Assembly (NCBI GenBank): GCA_003255025.1
Contig: QANY01007891.1
Span: 960,558-1,024,557, forward strand
Direction of reading: 5' to 3'
Length of the DNA stretch: 64,000 nucleotides
Origin: Datisca glomerata
Taxonomy: Eukaryota > Streptophyta > Magnoliopsida > Cucurbitales > Datiscaceae
The notes beneath the pieces were generated by a model. It worked only from the letters and a program-made list of their open reading frames with translations, searched no databases and was not told the origin of the DNA. The stretch's first letter is position 1; each line of letters begins with the position of its first letter. This document shows, in pieces, positions 46,161 through 58,913 of the stretch. Made by a program: the position numbers and the translations under genes.

Positions 46161-46589
46161 GGATGAGCTGCACGACCCTGCTAATCTTCAATCTTCATAT
46201 GTGTCGATTAACTAATTTAATCCTGATATCAGGTCGAGCTCTCTATGGTGAGACATTTCGAGTTGATGACTTAGATTCAATAATGAACACAAGTGATTTG
46301 AAGAAAAATGAGGATGAGATTACTAGATATGTGTGCGCACCTAAGAGCTTGAGATTTTTGCTAATAATACCATCAGTTGAAGCTTTTTTTAAGTACATAT
46401 AAAAGGCGTGCTCACGCATTCTTTAATCTCATAAAATTCTACCAATTATGGTGTTTAAAATTTAGGATCATTCTTCATTATCGAGAAAGATATCTACTAT
46501 CATGATGAACCACTTTATGTGGGTCACATTTATGGGTTTTTCTAATGATGGATCTCTTTAATACCATATAAGTTTTCTTAAATTGCATT
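46161..46589. other. Unassigned DNA left of the outer copia remnant
   Basis: A 92-codon plus-strand frame (46124-46402) has no recognisable domain. The stretch may belong to the outer copia element upstream of its reverse transcriptase, but no copia motif is visible. Confidence 0.3.
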
Positions 46590-47327
46590 ATTCATATATG
46601 ACAAGGAGATTGCCTTTAGAGCTACATTTTATGGAGTTATGGAGTTTTTATTAGGCGTAGGCGGTAATTGTGATAGATTGGCAACTAATCTCTATACTCT
46701 TGGTTTTGCTCATTCTTTTCTTGAACCACCTCTCTTCATGAAGGTCGATCACATGACGCTCAGTTACATATAATATTATATATTTATGATATCATCTTGA
46801 CAGGAAATCATAACTCTTATTATATATCCATTTGATTGTTGTTTCTAAGTCTGAATTTGAAATGATAGATTTAAGTGTTGTTAAGTGTTTCTTGGGCTAA
46901 TAAATCAATTATTCTTTTATTGGCATTTTGTTCAAGCCAAGTATATCAAGGATATCTTATATAAATTTTGTATGTAAGATTTTAAACACTGTAAACCTAA
47001 TTCAATCGAAAGGATACATTTTATAAGTCTAATGGGATTGCTCTCACATATGTTACTTATTTTCATAGCATTATTGGTGCATCGTATTTTTGCACTTTAC
47101 ACATCTTGACATTAAATTTTGTTGTTATCATGATTTATCAATTCCTGTGTTGTTCTTTATATTCTCACTTAGGCGTTGTTGTTAAGCGTATATGTAGCCT
47201 AAAGGTATCTCAAATGAACTATTACTAAATGATTTGTTGTTCAAGTATATTTTTCTTGCCTTACATACATATATTGATTTTGTTAGGGTTCAACGATCCA
47301 TCTATAATTTATCATCTACTTGGGGTC
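46590..47327 (+). pseudogene. Outer copia element, left part (reverse transcriptase)
   Basis: Broken frames give a late-RT series: LGFAHSFLEPPLFMK, a decayed form of the VDD(I/M)-LTG box around 46760-46810, IDLSVVKCFLGL-like text, QAKYIKDILYKF, and further remnants to about 47327. There the inner copia LTR starts. The homologous RNase H part resumes at 56252, on the other side of the inner element, which shows that the inner element split an older one. Confidence 0.75.
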
Positions 47328-47599
47328 TGATAGGGAAGCCAACTCAGCATTGGCGTCACGTAATCATAATGCCATGTTGACAAAAGGTTGAGCTACGTTA
47401 TCTTAGTTAGGTCAAGGCCAAAGTCACGTGAGATAGGCTTACATTAGTTAATATCAGTTAGGTTGTTATTATGTTAGTTATGTATTATGAAGTGTATAAA
47501 TATTATACAATGTATATGTTAATGTTTAATGAGAAATTATGCTCTGCTAGAGATGGCATTAAACTCTTCTGTTTGCCCCTATTTTCGTGTGTTCCAACT
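47328..47599 (+). mobile_element. 5' LTR of the inner copia element
   Basis: It runs from TGATAGGGAAGCCAACTCAG to GTGTTCCAACT, about 272 bp, and is repeated at 56076-56251. GTATAAATATTA near 47497 is a plausible TATA box. The exact 3' border is uncertain by a few bases because ACT and TGG are shared by chance at both ends. Confidence 0.85.
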
Positions 47600-47611
47600 T
47601 GGTATCAAAGC
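47599..47611 (+). other. Primer-binding site of the inner copia element
   Basis: TTGGTATCAAAGC follows the 5' LTR and differs by one base from the initiator tRNA-Met primer site TGGTATCAGAGC used by most plant copia elements. Confidence 0.8.
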
Positions 47612-50147
47612 GCTTAAGGTTCTCATTAAAGTAATGGCAATAGATTCGAGTACTAGCAATGAAGGTAACTTAATTGAAGATAATTTCTTTCGAAATCTTT
47701 AGACAGTACACAATTCATCATAATTGATCAAGCTAGATATGGATAACTATTTTTTGTGGAAATCATAAAGAGTCTCTGCTGTAATTGGTAATGGCCAAGA
47801 TGATTTCCTGTTTAGAAGTGAGGAAAAACCTCAATAGAAGTTAACTAATGGAAATGTTAATCCAAAGTATGTTTCATGGATTAGGATGAACCAGCTTTTC
47901 CTTAGCTGGTTAAGGTCATCTATGACCGAAAGAGTCCTAGGCAATGTACTCCAATACAATCATTCAAAGGATCTTTAAAGAGCTTTAGAAATGAGCTTTT
48001 CAAATCAGTCTCGTGCAGGGATGTTACAGATGAATAATCAGCTTCAAGCTCTCAAGAAAGGGAGTAATTCCATCATAGATACTGCGACAAGATGAGGAAC
48101 ATTAGTGATGCCTTGGCAGCAGCTGGAAATCTAATTAGTGAGCAAGATCTGTTGCCTCACATTTTGAATGGTCTGGGAAGTGAGTTTGATTTAGTAGTAG
48201 TGAGTGCACTTCAAGAAATGAAGACATGATAATTAAAGAAGTTCAGGCTCTTCTTATGAGCCATGAATGCAGGACTGAAAGGTTGAATGTTGAATCTGAT
48301 TTGAATATGAAATTCACCATGTGATCTAATTTTGCTGGAAGTAACTATGGCAGGAAATCATAAAACAATAATGGTTCGTTCAGAGGCAGTGGTGCTGGTA
48401 AGCAGCAAAATAATCGAGGAAACTTCAAAGGTAGAAGAATAGGTCGTGGAGGCATATCTGGTAATATGTTAATATGACAGGTGTGTGGCAGAATAGGGCA
48501 TGGTTCTCTAACATGCTACTACAGATTTGATAAAAGTTTTCAAATGCAGGCCAATAACAACACTAGTGAATTCAAGAAACAACAAAACTTAACTTACTCT
48601 CTAGTTGCAATGGTTACTACCTCAGATTGTGCAAGTGATCCTTCATGGTATACTGATAACACTTCCACTAATCATGTCACAAGTGAATTGAACAATTTTT
48701 ATTTTTCTTAGGAGTACAATGGAAAGGAAAAGTTGGTTGAAGGTGATGGTAAGGCCCTGCATATAACACACATAGGTTCTACCTTTATTCTTGTTCCCCA
48801 TGCTTTCATTATTTTAAAGTTGAAATCTATGCTTAGGGTCCCCCATATTAAAAAGTACTTAATTAGTGTGTCTCAATTTATAAAAATCATTTTTTTATTG
48901 AGTTTCATTCATCTTACTGCCTTGTGAAAGACAAAGAAATCAAGATGGTCATTCTCAAAGGGAGACTTAAGAAGGGTCTTTATGAGTTGAAGTTTCTTGG
49001 AGAAAAAAAAATAACATCACTAACTTGCAAGCTCACTGATTCAAAATCATATGTTTCTTATTCTGCAATTTTTCCTACTTCTTCTTCCTTGTGTAATGCA
49101 CATGTGAATACTGACAGTGTATCTAGTTTTAATAAGTCAGTAACATCTCAGTCTTTGTTAAAACCTACTCATCATGTAAAGTCTAGTCATACTTGTAATT
49201 CAGCTACTTTGAGTCCTGTAAATAAGTGTCATTACTCTAAAGACATTAAGTTCACTTCTTGTAATCAATGTGAGAAAGTTTTAGCATGCAATACATATGT
49301 TTATTAATTCTTCTGGTGTGAATCATTCTTTTGTTTATGATTTGTGGCATAAAAAATTAGGTCATCCAAGCATGAAACCTGTCTCATAAGTGTTAAAACA
49401 ATGCAACATTAATGCTTCTATTTCTTACATATCTTTTCGTACTGCCTTCCCCTTAGGGAAAACCATGTTTTACATTACCCCAAGTCCACTTCTTATGCTT
49501 TTACACCCCTAAACCTTATCCATACAAACTTATGGGGTCCTGCACCTATTCTTTCTCAAGAACGTCATCGTTGTTACATATTATTTTTAGATGATATTAG
49601 CAGGTACTCTTGGTTCTATCCATTAAAACAAAAATCATATGCATTCAAAATCTTTGTTCAATTCAAAAATCTGGTTGAAAATCAATTTTCTACCAAAATC
49701 AAAACCATTCAATTCAATTGGGGGGTGAGTGTAGAGTTTTTGAGAATTTTTTAGCCTCATAAGGCATTGAGTTTAGACATTCTTGCCCTCATTCTCACAA
49801 TCAAAATAGGATGGTAGAAAGAAAATACAGGCACCTAGTTGAGACAGGTCTCACACTCCTTGCCCATGTCCAATGCCAACTTATTTTTGGTTGCAAGCCT
49901 TTCAAACTTCTGTCTACTTGATCAACAGATTACCGACATATATTCTTTCTGGTTCTTCTCCTTATCATAAATTGTTCAACAAAGTTCCAGATTACAGGTT
50001 TTTTAGAACTTTTGGGTGTGGGTGCTATTCCAATCTCATACCAACAAAAAAAAACTTCAATTTAGGTCCCAACAGTGTGTTTTCATAGGATATTCCTCAT
50101 CTCATAAGGATTACTTATGTTTACATTCATCTGGAAGATTGTATGTT

Positions 50148-51874
50148 TTTTGTAATTATGTCCATCAAATATGGTGTAATAACTATTTATGAGTATTTAA
50201 TTATTTATTTGATATTTATGTTTTACTGAATTATATGATAAATGAAATTTTTTCCTTTAATTAAAGTGTGTTTATAATTTACTTAAATCCTGAAACTATT
50301 ATCAACGTAAGAAGAGTAAAGGTAGAGAGATTTTCCAGACAAATTCTTCTGAAATATTTTAGAATATTATTCGCAGTCTTAGGATCGACTGGGCAATTGA
50401 GTCCGATTACGACTATAAGGTTGAACTAAAGATTGCCGGTCTTGGGGCGTGGGAGTAGAGACTCTGACGGTTGACATATACATGTTATAGAACATGTTGA
50501 ATAGACCAGTAATAAACTGATTTAGAGCAAATTCGTTTATCTAGTTCTAAATCTAATTGTTACACCTTAAGGGTGTCTTCACAATTACTTTAATCTTGAG
50601 GTGAATACGAAAATTGACTTAGTTAGTTGCGATCTTTGATACGCCAAATGAGTGAGTTCAAATTGTTAGACAATACCCCGGCTGTTAGGATCATGATTTA
50701 ACTATGTTGGAGTTGCATGATTCGCAGATATGAAATTCGTGATAAGGGTGCAAAAGCATCAATATCGCCTTCTACTTTATTAATGGGTGTGTGAATAAAT
50801 AAAATGGGCATGATAATCAATGACATGAGTCATTGAATAAAATGTTGTGAATTATACGAAACACTTCACTGATATATCTTTCTTATTCACAGTCAATAAA
50901 GGAGTTAAGAAAATAATAACTAGATGGGTAAAATGATAATTTTATATCCCGTTATAGTGGCGTCGTAAGATGTGGGGATTAAATAGGTCAGGAATTTATG
51001 AAGATAAATTCACCGAGTATTTAAATCCTATAAATTTATTCATGGCGGTCCATTCAGTTTCAAGTGTAGCTCATAAGGACAAGAATGAAAAACAACATCA
51101 GTTAGACCAAAAATATATTTTGCACCAAGGTACATTTCCCAAACTCATATATGATAGGTGTCATCACTGAAGTAGTGAAGAGCATAAGTAATGTTCAAAT
51201 TAATTAATTTGTTACTTTCTAATTATTAGATAATTAGTAAATAAAAATATTAATTAATTAATTAATAGAGATCATTTTAATTTATCAATTTGGATAGATG
51301 AATTTGGACACAGTATTAGCTATAGGAGAGATGTAAAATTCGCATAAGTAATGTAGGGAGATAGTGAATTTCGGTAATTTATAATATATGGGTATATGTG
51401 TAAATTTTGAAATTATTATATGAGGGATAGTAATAGGGTTACATCTCTAACTCTAACCTCAGTGTGTGATTACGTGGAGTAAGAAAAGAGTTTCTCACTC
51501 CCATCTCCCTGTTGCCGTCGAACCCTAGAGGAAGAAGAAAAATTTTGTTTTTTCTTCATCTGTTGTTTTGACATCCTACACTCAATTCCTGAAGACATCT
51601 TTGTGAGAAATACTTCTGAATTCTACGAGTAGTTGTTGGTGTGAAGATTGATTCAAAATCTACATATCTTAAACAACGAAGAACATGAGACAATCAAAAT
51701 GATTCCACCAAGTCATAATTTCACCGACACAAGAAAGGTATAAAATTATTTCTACCTATTCTATATACGTTTATCTATATACACATGATTGTAGAAAATA
51801 TTTTATATTTAATATGATTAAATGTTTGTTGTGATTAATTTATTTTTCATCAAATTTTAAAACATGATCCAACA
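50148..51874 (+). mobile_element. Solo LTR (1.73 kb) inserted in the inner copia element
   Basis: The insert starts TTTTGTAATTATGTCCATC and ends GATCCAACA, ends related to the long-LTR family (TTTTGGGGATTATGCCCTC...CCAACA). It is flanked by exact 5-bp duplications ATGTT at 50143-50147 and 51875-51879. The copia reading frame left of the insert (GRLYV) continues without shift right after the second duplication copy (AINVIFNEH), which fixes both borders. No internal coding domain is present, so it is a solo LTR left by recombination. Confidence 0.85.
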
Positions 51875-52103
51875 ATGTTGCAATCAATGTTATTTTTAAC
51901 GAGCATTGTTTTTCCTTTACTAAAGGCTTTCCTTGGCTAAAATCAATCACACCATCCACTGCACAATACAATAATTGTGTCTCTTTTGAGTTTACCTCAT
52001 CAATATCTTCCTAGCCTTGTTCTTCTTCATCAAGTCAGGGTGCTCATTCTTCCAATTCAGATGCACATCTTAGGGACTCCAACTACAATTCTCCATAATA
52101 AAG

Positions 52104-54240
52104 TTTTGGGGATTATGCCCTCAAAGCATGTGTATTGACATTTTGATATGAAATTTAATGAGGATTATATTTTTCTTATAATTTTTCTTTAAAATTATTG
52201 TTGAATAATTTATATGAGTATCTGAAAATTATATATTCATTAATAAGACTATAATCTTATATTAGTACGAGATGATTAATATCATACACAATGAATAAAA
52301 TTGTGAGCAACATATTAAAGTATGAAATCTTTAATGAATGGTTGTTAGTACGGTTCACTAAGCATTATGAACGCGTGTGATCTAGATCCGAATTATTGAT
52401 GTGTATAGACATCTTAGTGAATGTACTTTATATAATGAGATTATATATGACTGCACCGATTTGAAATAATATCTTTATCAACGTGCCGTTTATAATAAAT
52501 ATTTAATACACATCAACTCGATGATCATATGTAGGTCAGTCTGAATCTTGAGTAATCATGAACTCCTATGCATGTCTACTGGATCTTTCGATTCACTCAT
52601 TAAGGTTTATTTGTAAAACAAGCTAGTGACTTTTGTTTTGGAGATTCAGTGATTTAGATGGCTGAAAACATGATCTTACAAGATTTGAAATCCAAGTTTT
52701 CCTAACGGATCCTATATTGGTTTTCTTAAGTGTTAATTCTAGAGCTGAATGGTTATTGAGCTCAATTTTATAATAAGATTATAAATTAGTTATTCATTAG
52801 TGGATTAAAGGTACTTAAGGATCAGGAGATATTTATAGAGATAAAACGATAATTTTGACCAGCTCTAATTTACGAACCAATAATTGGAGGACGAAACTAC
52901 ATGAAATGATTATATAAGTTGACTACATGAGAATACTCTATAAATACATTTTATAATCACTAAGAGTCCAATTTCATATTTATAGTGGAGTAATGATGGA
53001 ATTAATAAATAAGATTATTTAAGTAAATAGTTTAATAAATAATCTGATCTATTGGAGTTTATGATTATAGGTTCATGGTCCACAAGTCACCTCTATACTA
53101 CGTAGTCTAGAGTGTGAATATTTCATGACATAAGAAAAGGACTGACTTGCAAATGAATTTTAATTTTGGGGCAAGTACATGATTATGAGATAATTATGTG
53201 TGATTAATTAATTAAAAATTAATTAATCTAATTACATATATATAAATAATTATCGATTATCAAATTATTGATAAGTGAGACAGAACATCTAATTTATGAA
53301 ATTAAATTATTAAATTATTATTAGATAATAATTTGAATAAACTAAATCTGTTGTTTATGAAATAACAAATAATTTAGTTGATATGGATAATCAGATATGT
53401 TAATTTTGAATTAACTGATATCTAGATATTTATCTGATTAAAATTAATATTTAATTATAGTAATTACCACGCGTCGACAATGATTGAGAATAATAGATCA
53501 CCATGGACTGTTGTAGTGCCACATGGCACTACAACGATAGCGCGTGTAACACTGTAGTGCCGTGTGGCACTGTGATGGCTTATGCCAACTGCTGTGTTGT
53601 GTGGCACTGCAGTTGTGCACCATTATACAGTATCCCACTGACTTAGGCAATTTGAAATTAAATATTTAATTTTTAATTATCTCTAAAAATCTGATGCGCT
53701 ATTATCTAGAGTATATGCATATATTATTCTAATAACATTAAGAGGGTGAATGAGTTTTCATCAGTTGATAATTTCTTAGGTCATCGATCAAGAATTGAAT
53801 TGAGAACACGAGAATCGTCTCACTAAAGTCCTTCTCAGAAAATCTTTAGATATCATGAGTTGAGTATATTTAGAGACATAAAAAGTTTTTTACAATATTT
53901 TACGTGCACACACACATCCTAGTGCGTTGATGATTGACTTGAAAGATTTTGGTGTGGATCTCAGAGTCTATTGATCGTTGGAACGGTTTCGTGGGACAAA
54001 TGATCGATCAGTTTTACAAGGACGCTTGGTATAGACTACAAGAGGTATATGATTCATAATCTTGTATGTCTTAGATTTAATGTATAAATATATAATGGAG
54101 CCTGACTGATTGAAAAAAGTTTTTAATAAAAAGATTTTATTTTTGGAAATCCTTGTACAACGATTCTTTTTATCGAAAAAGATTCATTTTTGTTAATTTT
54201 TTTAAATGCTTCTGCTGTGCGTGCGCTGGGTTTTCCAACA
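52104..54240 (+). mobile_element. Solo LTR (2.14 kb) of the long-LTR copia family
   Basis: It begins TTTTGGGGATTATGCCCTC and ends GGGTTTTCCAACA, and it matches the LTRs at 4398, 8243-10502 (inverted) and 14148-16347 in order. Copia polyprotein text of the inner element lies on both sides. Flanking pentamers (TAAAG, GAAAT) do not match exactly, so the target duplication is mutated or the LTR is recombinant. A perfect 11-bp foldback lies at 53511-53534. Confidence 0.85.
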
Positions 54241-56059
54241 GAAATGGTCTCTTCAAGCAATGCTCTTATACCTTTTCAAGGTTTGTCTTTGCCTACTCTT
54301 CCTACTATCACTAATATCGTGCACACTCTAAACACTGTACCATTTATATAAGTACCATTTGTGTCCAGTTTTGAGTCAAGTGATCAAGTTCCAATCTTAT
54401 CACATACTGATGTATTACCTCCTATCATCACTACACACAAATCTCATCCCATGGTAAATCGATCTAGGACAGGATCCGTTAAACCATAAGTTTTCCTAAC
54501 CTCCAAACACTATATGCACATTGATCCTGCCTTAGCTGAACCTACATCAGTGAAACAGGCCTTAAGTTGTACTCCTTGGAGAGAAGCTATGGATCTGGAC
54601 TTTAAAGCTATAAACATAATCGATTTAGTGTCAATAGATGGATTTAGTCCAAAAATGACTCTTGTGGGTAATAGATGGATTTTCAAACTGAAATTCAATG
54701 CTGATGGGAGTCTCAAAAGACACAAAGCTCTCTTAGTTGCTAAAGGAATTCATCAGGCGCCTAGCATTGATTAAAAATAGACATTTTATCCTGTTGTTAA
54801 GCCTACCACAGTGAGAATTATGCTATCCTTGGCTACATCCTTTAATTGGGGAGTGCATCAATTTGATGTCAATAATGCATCCCTTAATGGGACATTAGAA
54901 GAACCTATTTTCATGGTCCAGCTTGAAGGTTACATTGATACCGCTCACTCTGGTCATGTCTGTAAATTAAAGAAGGCCTTGTATGTCCTAAACAAGCACT
55001 CCACGCATGGTATGAGAAGTTAAGAAGCACTTTAGTCCAATGGGGATTTATCAACACAGTTTCAAATACCTCCTTATTTCTCTACAAATCTGAAGGTATT
55101 ACTATCATCTTACTTGTATTTGTTGATGATATTTTAGTTACAGGGAATCATGATACCAGATTCTAGCTGTTAATCAAAGGGTTAAATAAAAAAATTACCT
55201 TGAAAAACTTAGGCAACATCATCATTTTCTGGGAATGGAAGTTGTTCGTAATGTCAATGGTTTTCACTCAAGCTGGATATATCACTAATCTTCTCACCAA
55301 AACTAATATGCTTCATGTCAAGGCCTACCCAACTCCCACAAACACTTCCATCAAGCTTCATCATGATTCCTCTGAATCACTCAGTGATGTCACCTTATAT
55401 AGGAGTGTCCTAGGAGCGCAATGCAATATCTACTGCTCACACGGCCAAATATTGGCTATATAGTCAATAAATTGAGCCAATTTATCCAAAGACCAACTGT
55501 TACTCATTGGACAACTTGTAAGCGTCTTCTTCGTTATCTTAAGGGATCCCTATATGATGACATTGTTCTTAAACCATCATCTAATTTGAATATTGAGGCT
55601 TACTCGGATGTTGACTGGGCTTCCAGTATTGATGATCGCAAATCAACTAGGGGATATGCGATCTTTCTTGGCACATCTCTGGTCTTATGGGTTTCTAAAA
55701 AATAGCAAGTTGTGACACGATCGAGTACAGAGGGTGAGTATCATGCTCTCTCTAATATTGTTGCTAAAGTTACGTGGGTTGTTTCCCTTCTTACGAATTA
55801 AAGATTCCTCAGTTGGTTTCACCAATTATATGTTGTGAGAATTTGAGTGCCTTATCCTTAGTTGCAATCTAGTTCATCATGCTCGTTCTAAACATCTAGA
55901 AATTGATCTACACTTTATTCGTGATAAGATACTCAGCAAGAGCATTGATATCCGTTTTGTTCCACCCCATGATCAAACAACGAATGTTCTTACTAAATCC
56001 TTGTCTGAACCACGTTTCTTATTCATGAAGTCCAAGCTTCAAGTGGTTAACACCCCATT

Positions 56060-56075
56060 TTTGCTTGAGGGGGGA
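56060..56075 (+). other. Polypurine tract of the inner copia element
   Basis: TTGCTTGAGGGGGGA directly precedes the 3' LTR start TGATAGGG, as expected for plus-strand priming in a plant copia element. Confidence 0.85.
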
Positions 56076-56251
56076 TGATAGGGAAGCCAACTCAACACTA
56101 GTGCCACGTAATCATAATGCCATGTAGACAAAAGCTCGAGCTACGTTAGCTCAGTTAGGTCAAGGCCAAGTCACGCGAGGTAGGCTTGCAGTTAGTTTGA
56201 ATTAGTTAGGTTGTTATTTTGTCAGTTATGTGTGTTCACTGTGTTCCAACT
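56076..56251 (+). mobile_element. 3' LTR of the inner copia element, internally deleted
   Basis: It matches the 5' LTR from TGATAGGGAAGCCAACTCA to the GTGTTCCAACT end, but about 96 bp in the second half (the TATA region of the 5' LTR) is missing. The flanks GGGGTC (left of the 5' LTR) and GGGGC (right of the 3' LTR) look like a decayed target duplication. Confidence 0.85.
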
Positions 56252-56659
56252 GGGGCTAATCCTATTTTATTGTATGATAAGAAGTAATTAGTAGCCATGT
56301 CTCCTACTGAAACTGAATACAAAGCATCAGCCAGCACAACTCTATAACATTATATTAGATTCAGTAGATAAGTTTTTTTATCTGAATAGTTTTGTTGTTA
56401 TTAAATTGTGGTGTAGCAAACTTTCAACTATTGCACTTGCTACAAATGGAGTAATCCATGCTCCTAGTAAGTATGTTGAAGCAGAATTTCACTTCGTCCA
56501 TGAAAGAGTTGCCAAAAAATATCCCACACATTTGATCGTGTAGCTTCATACGAGCAACTTATAGACATTTTCACCCAAGTCTTTGTGTGCTCTCCTCAGT
56601 TCTTTTATAGAAGTGGGAAACTAATGCCTCTTGTATCACCGGATATCAGTTTGAGGGGA
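56252..56659 (+). pseudogene. Outer copia element, right part (RNase H) and PPT
   Basis: In broken frame: NPILLYDKK, stop, LVAMSPTETEYKAS, then SYEQLIDIFTQ, FFYRSGKLMPL and SPDISLRG. These are the RNase H active-site region and C-terminal end of a copia polyprotein, continuing the piece that stops at 47327. TTTGAGGGGA before TGTTATTTGC is its polypurine tract. Confidence 0.8.
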
Positions 56660-56900
56660 TGTTATTTGCTATTTAGACATCTGATTGATCAATATCCACT
56701 CTTTTAGTTAACTAATTAAGTTAGTTAGCTCTTACGTAGTTTTTAACATTTTATTTACTGATTAGGATCAGCTAGTTACTGATCTTTTGCTATTCAAGAT
56801 TCTTTAAGTTTATTCATATTCTTCTTGCTATAATTTTCTTCACGACTTTGTTATACACGTACTGTATAATTATATTCCATTTAATACTCTCCATGTCGCC
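56660..56900 (+). mobile_element. 3' LTR of the outer copia element (end approximate)
   Basis: TGTTATTTGCTATTTAG follows the polypurine tract of the outer element, the normal LTR start. No second copy is seen in the window, so the right end, placed near 56900 where the sequence changes character, is a guess. Confidence 0.5.
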
Positions 56901-57280
56901 CAAGGCTCGACCCATCACAAATTTCAAATACTAACGAGAGGGCAGGTCTTCTATTGTTCCTGAAACAAACAAAAACATGAGAAAGATGAAACTTTCCAAA
57001 GAGCTAGATAAAGATGAACACCACGTATGTCTATTACAACAACAACAGAGAAATTCACAACTAGCAAAAATTTCTTGTTAAAAAGTCACCAGTAAAAAAA
57101 ATGTTACACTAAAAATAGGAAAAAAATCAGTGGGGTCAAAAAAAGAATGAAAACGAGTACACTACCAGTAGGGAAAAAAATTCCAGTGGAGTCACGTGAC
57201 CCACTAGAGACCACGTGGCTTCACTGCTGCTAAACTTGAAGAGCTAATTTAACAACTTACTCGAACGTTGTATACCTTTA
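56901..57280. other. Intergenic DNA, nothing recognised
   Basis: AT-rich sequence without open frames of note, repeats or element ends. Confidence 0.5.
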
Positions 57281-57882
57281 GTCTGTTTTGGTTCGTGTTA
57301 TTATACTTTATAATCTATTTGTATTTGAATTACTACACTTATTTGAAATAAGCTTTAAATTATGATGTAATTATAACTTACACACAATCGTAGTTTGGAA
57401 TCATTTGAGGTAAAAGTTGTATAAGAAAATATGAGTAATCCTAATTTAATGTCATTACAATTTTAATACCAGGTAAAATTATTTTCGTATCCTCACATGA
57501 AATAAAGTAAATATCTCTTCTTTCTTTCACGGTTTCTCTCATTTTATTAATTTAATTAAATTTAACTTTACTAAAGTTTAGTCCATCATTATTAATTCAT
57601 TTAAATATTAATCAAACATAATTAAAATTAATGTTAAAATTACAAGTCACAAATATTTTTTCACACAATATAACTGAAGATGACATTTAAATAATTTCTT
57701 GTTAATTATAAAAATTTACAATAAACTTTAACATCTACTAAACATAGGAGTCCTAAAACTTCACCCAACATTTCAAATATTACAATGCAAAAATCAAATA
57801 CGACAATCATATTTTATAAGTATTTAAATTGTTAGTGAATAAATTATAATGATTATTCTAAATTACACGAATCAAACGACCC
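57281..57882. mobile_element. MITE-like element with about 30-bp inverted termini
   Basis: The left end GTCTGTTTTGGTTCGTGTTA and the right end on the other strand GGGTCGTTTGATTCGTGTAA align with a few mismatches. GGGTC-GTTTG-TTCG termini are common in plant PIF/Harbinger and hAT MITEs. The interior is AT-rich and non-coding. I could not settle the target duplication, so the superfamily stays open. Confidence 0.6.
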
Positions 57883-58913
57883 AATAAATTAAGAGATACA
57901 TTATATCTCGTAAATAGTTTGAAACTTACTATGTAACTTATTTGTAGTCGAACTCTCATTAACCATAAGTTTCTTGAGAGTTCATTTACTTTTGAAGAAC
58001 TACTGGAATTACAATATACACACAAACCTAATGGGTTGGTTCAGCAAACATTCTAAGTGAAGTGATCACATCATTCAAATGGGACCGTGGAAAATTGAAT
58101 AGTGGTAGTGTTCATGAACCTAAAAAGACGTTGCAAACACTTTGCATGTTATTTGATAAAAAAAACATTTTGCATGTTGAAATAAAAAAAAACAATCGTT
58201 TTCTTCTAATAAAGTACTTTTGTTTTTTCCCATGAGGACCCTAGTGACTAAGCACGTGATTAATTTGGTGTTTAGTCCTTTAGGCCATCTGTTAAATGAA
58301 ATCATGGCTGACACAATGCTTATAAATTTTAGTGCCTAGGCTGATAAATGGTGATTCACAGTCTAGTGAGGATGAATTAATTCTCACCGAGATAAATATT
58401 ATTTAAATTTTATAAGATCAATGACGTCCTATAGTTTATTTAGATTTAAATATGGATATATCCTCTTACATTTGGGAATCTAAAATGAGGGAATTTATTA
58501 AATAAATATGAATCATTCGTTTATAGCACGACTTTTATTGTAATGAATTACAAAAAAACTGCTCCAATCTTTTTGCATCTTTTAGCAAAAATGTATCTAG
58601 ACCGTTTGTTTTTTACACGATACATGCTTTCTGTTTATCTAAACAAAAGATTATCTGTTTTCATACCCAATATATAGATAGGAGATTCTGGTCAAACAAA
58701 AAATACTTCTTCTTTATATTCTATTTTATTTTCGCATTTTGAAGAATAAATCAAAGCTCATAAATTCAATAGTAGCCCTCGTGCTAAAAACCATATATGA
58801 CCAGGTTCATGTATCCTAGTTCATATAATAATTACAAAATGGAATATAATTATATAACTATATCAAACCTAAATAAAATTTAAGAATTGATGAAGGAATT
58901 TGGAAATAGTAAT
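57883..58913. other. Intergenic DNA, nothing recognised
   Basis: AT-rich with only short frames. No family signature, element end or tandem array is visible. Confidence 0.5.

Larger units (their letters stand above)
47633..56059 (+). pseudogene. Inner copia gag-pol remnant, split by two solo LTRs
   Basis: Gag (47633-48480) has LDMDNYFLWKS and KYVSWIRMNQLFLSWL-like text. The zinc knuckle CGRIGHGSLTC near 48481 has lost its first Cys to a TGA. A protease-like WYTDNTSTNHVTSELNNF follows (48650). Integrase pieces include DLWHKKLGHPSMKPV (49345) and VYLINRLPTYILSG-PYHKL (49915). After the two insertions, RT has WREAMDLDFKAI, NRWIFKLKFNADGS, HQFDVNNASLNGTL and VDDILVTGNHD (55120). RNase H has RPNIGYIVNKLSQFIQRPT and AYSDVDWASSIDDRKSTRGY. 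Many stops make it inactive. Gene order and PBS/PPT are copia-type; the sequence resembles Ale/Retrofit-like elements, which is only an impression. Confidence 0.9.
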
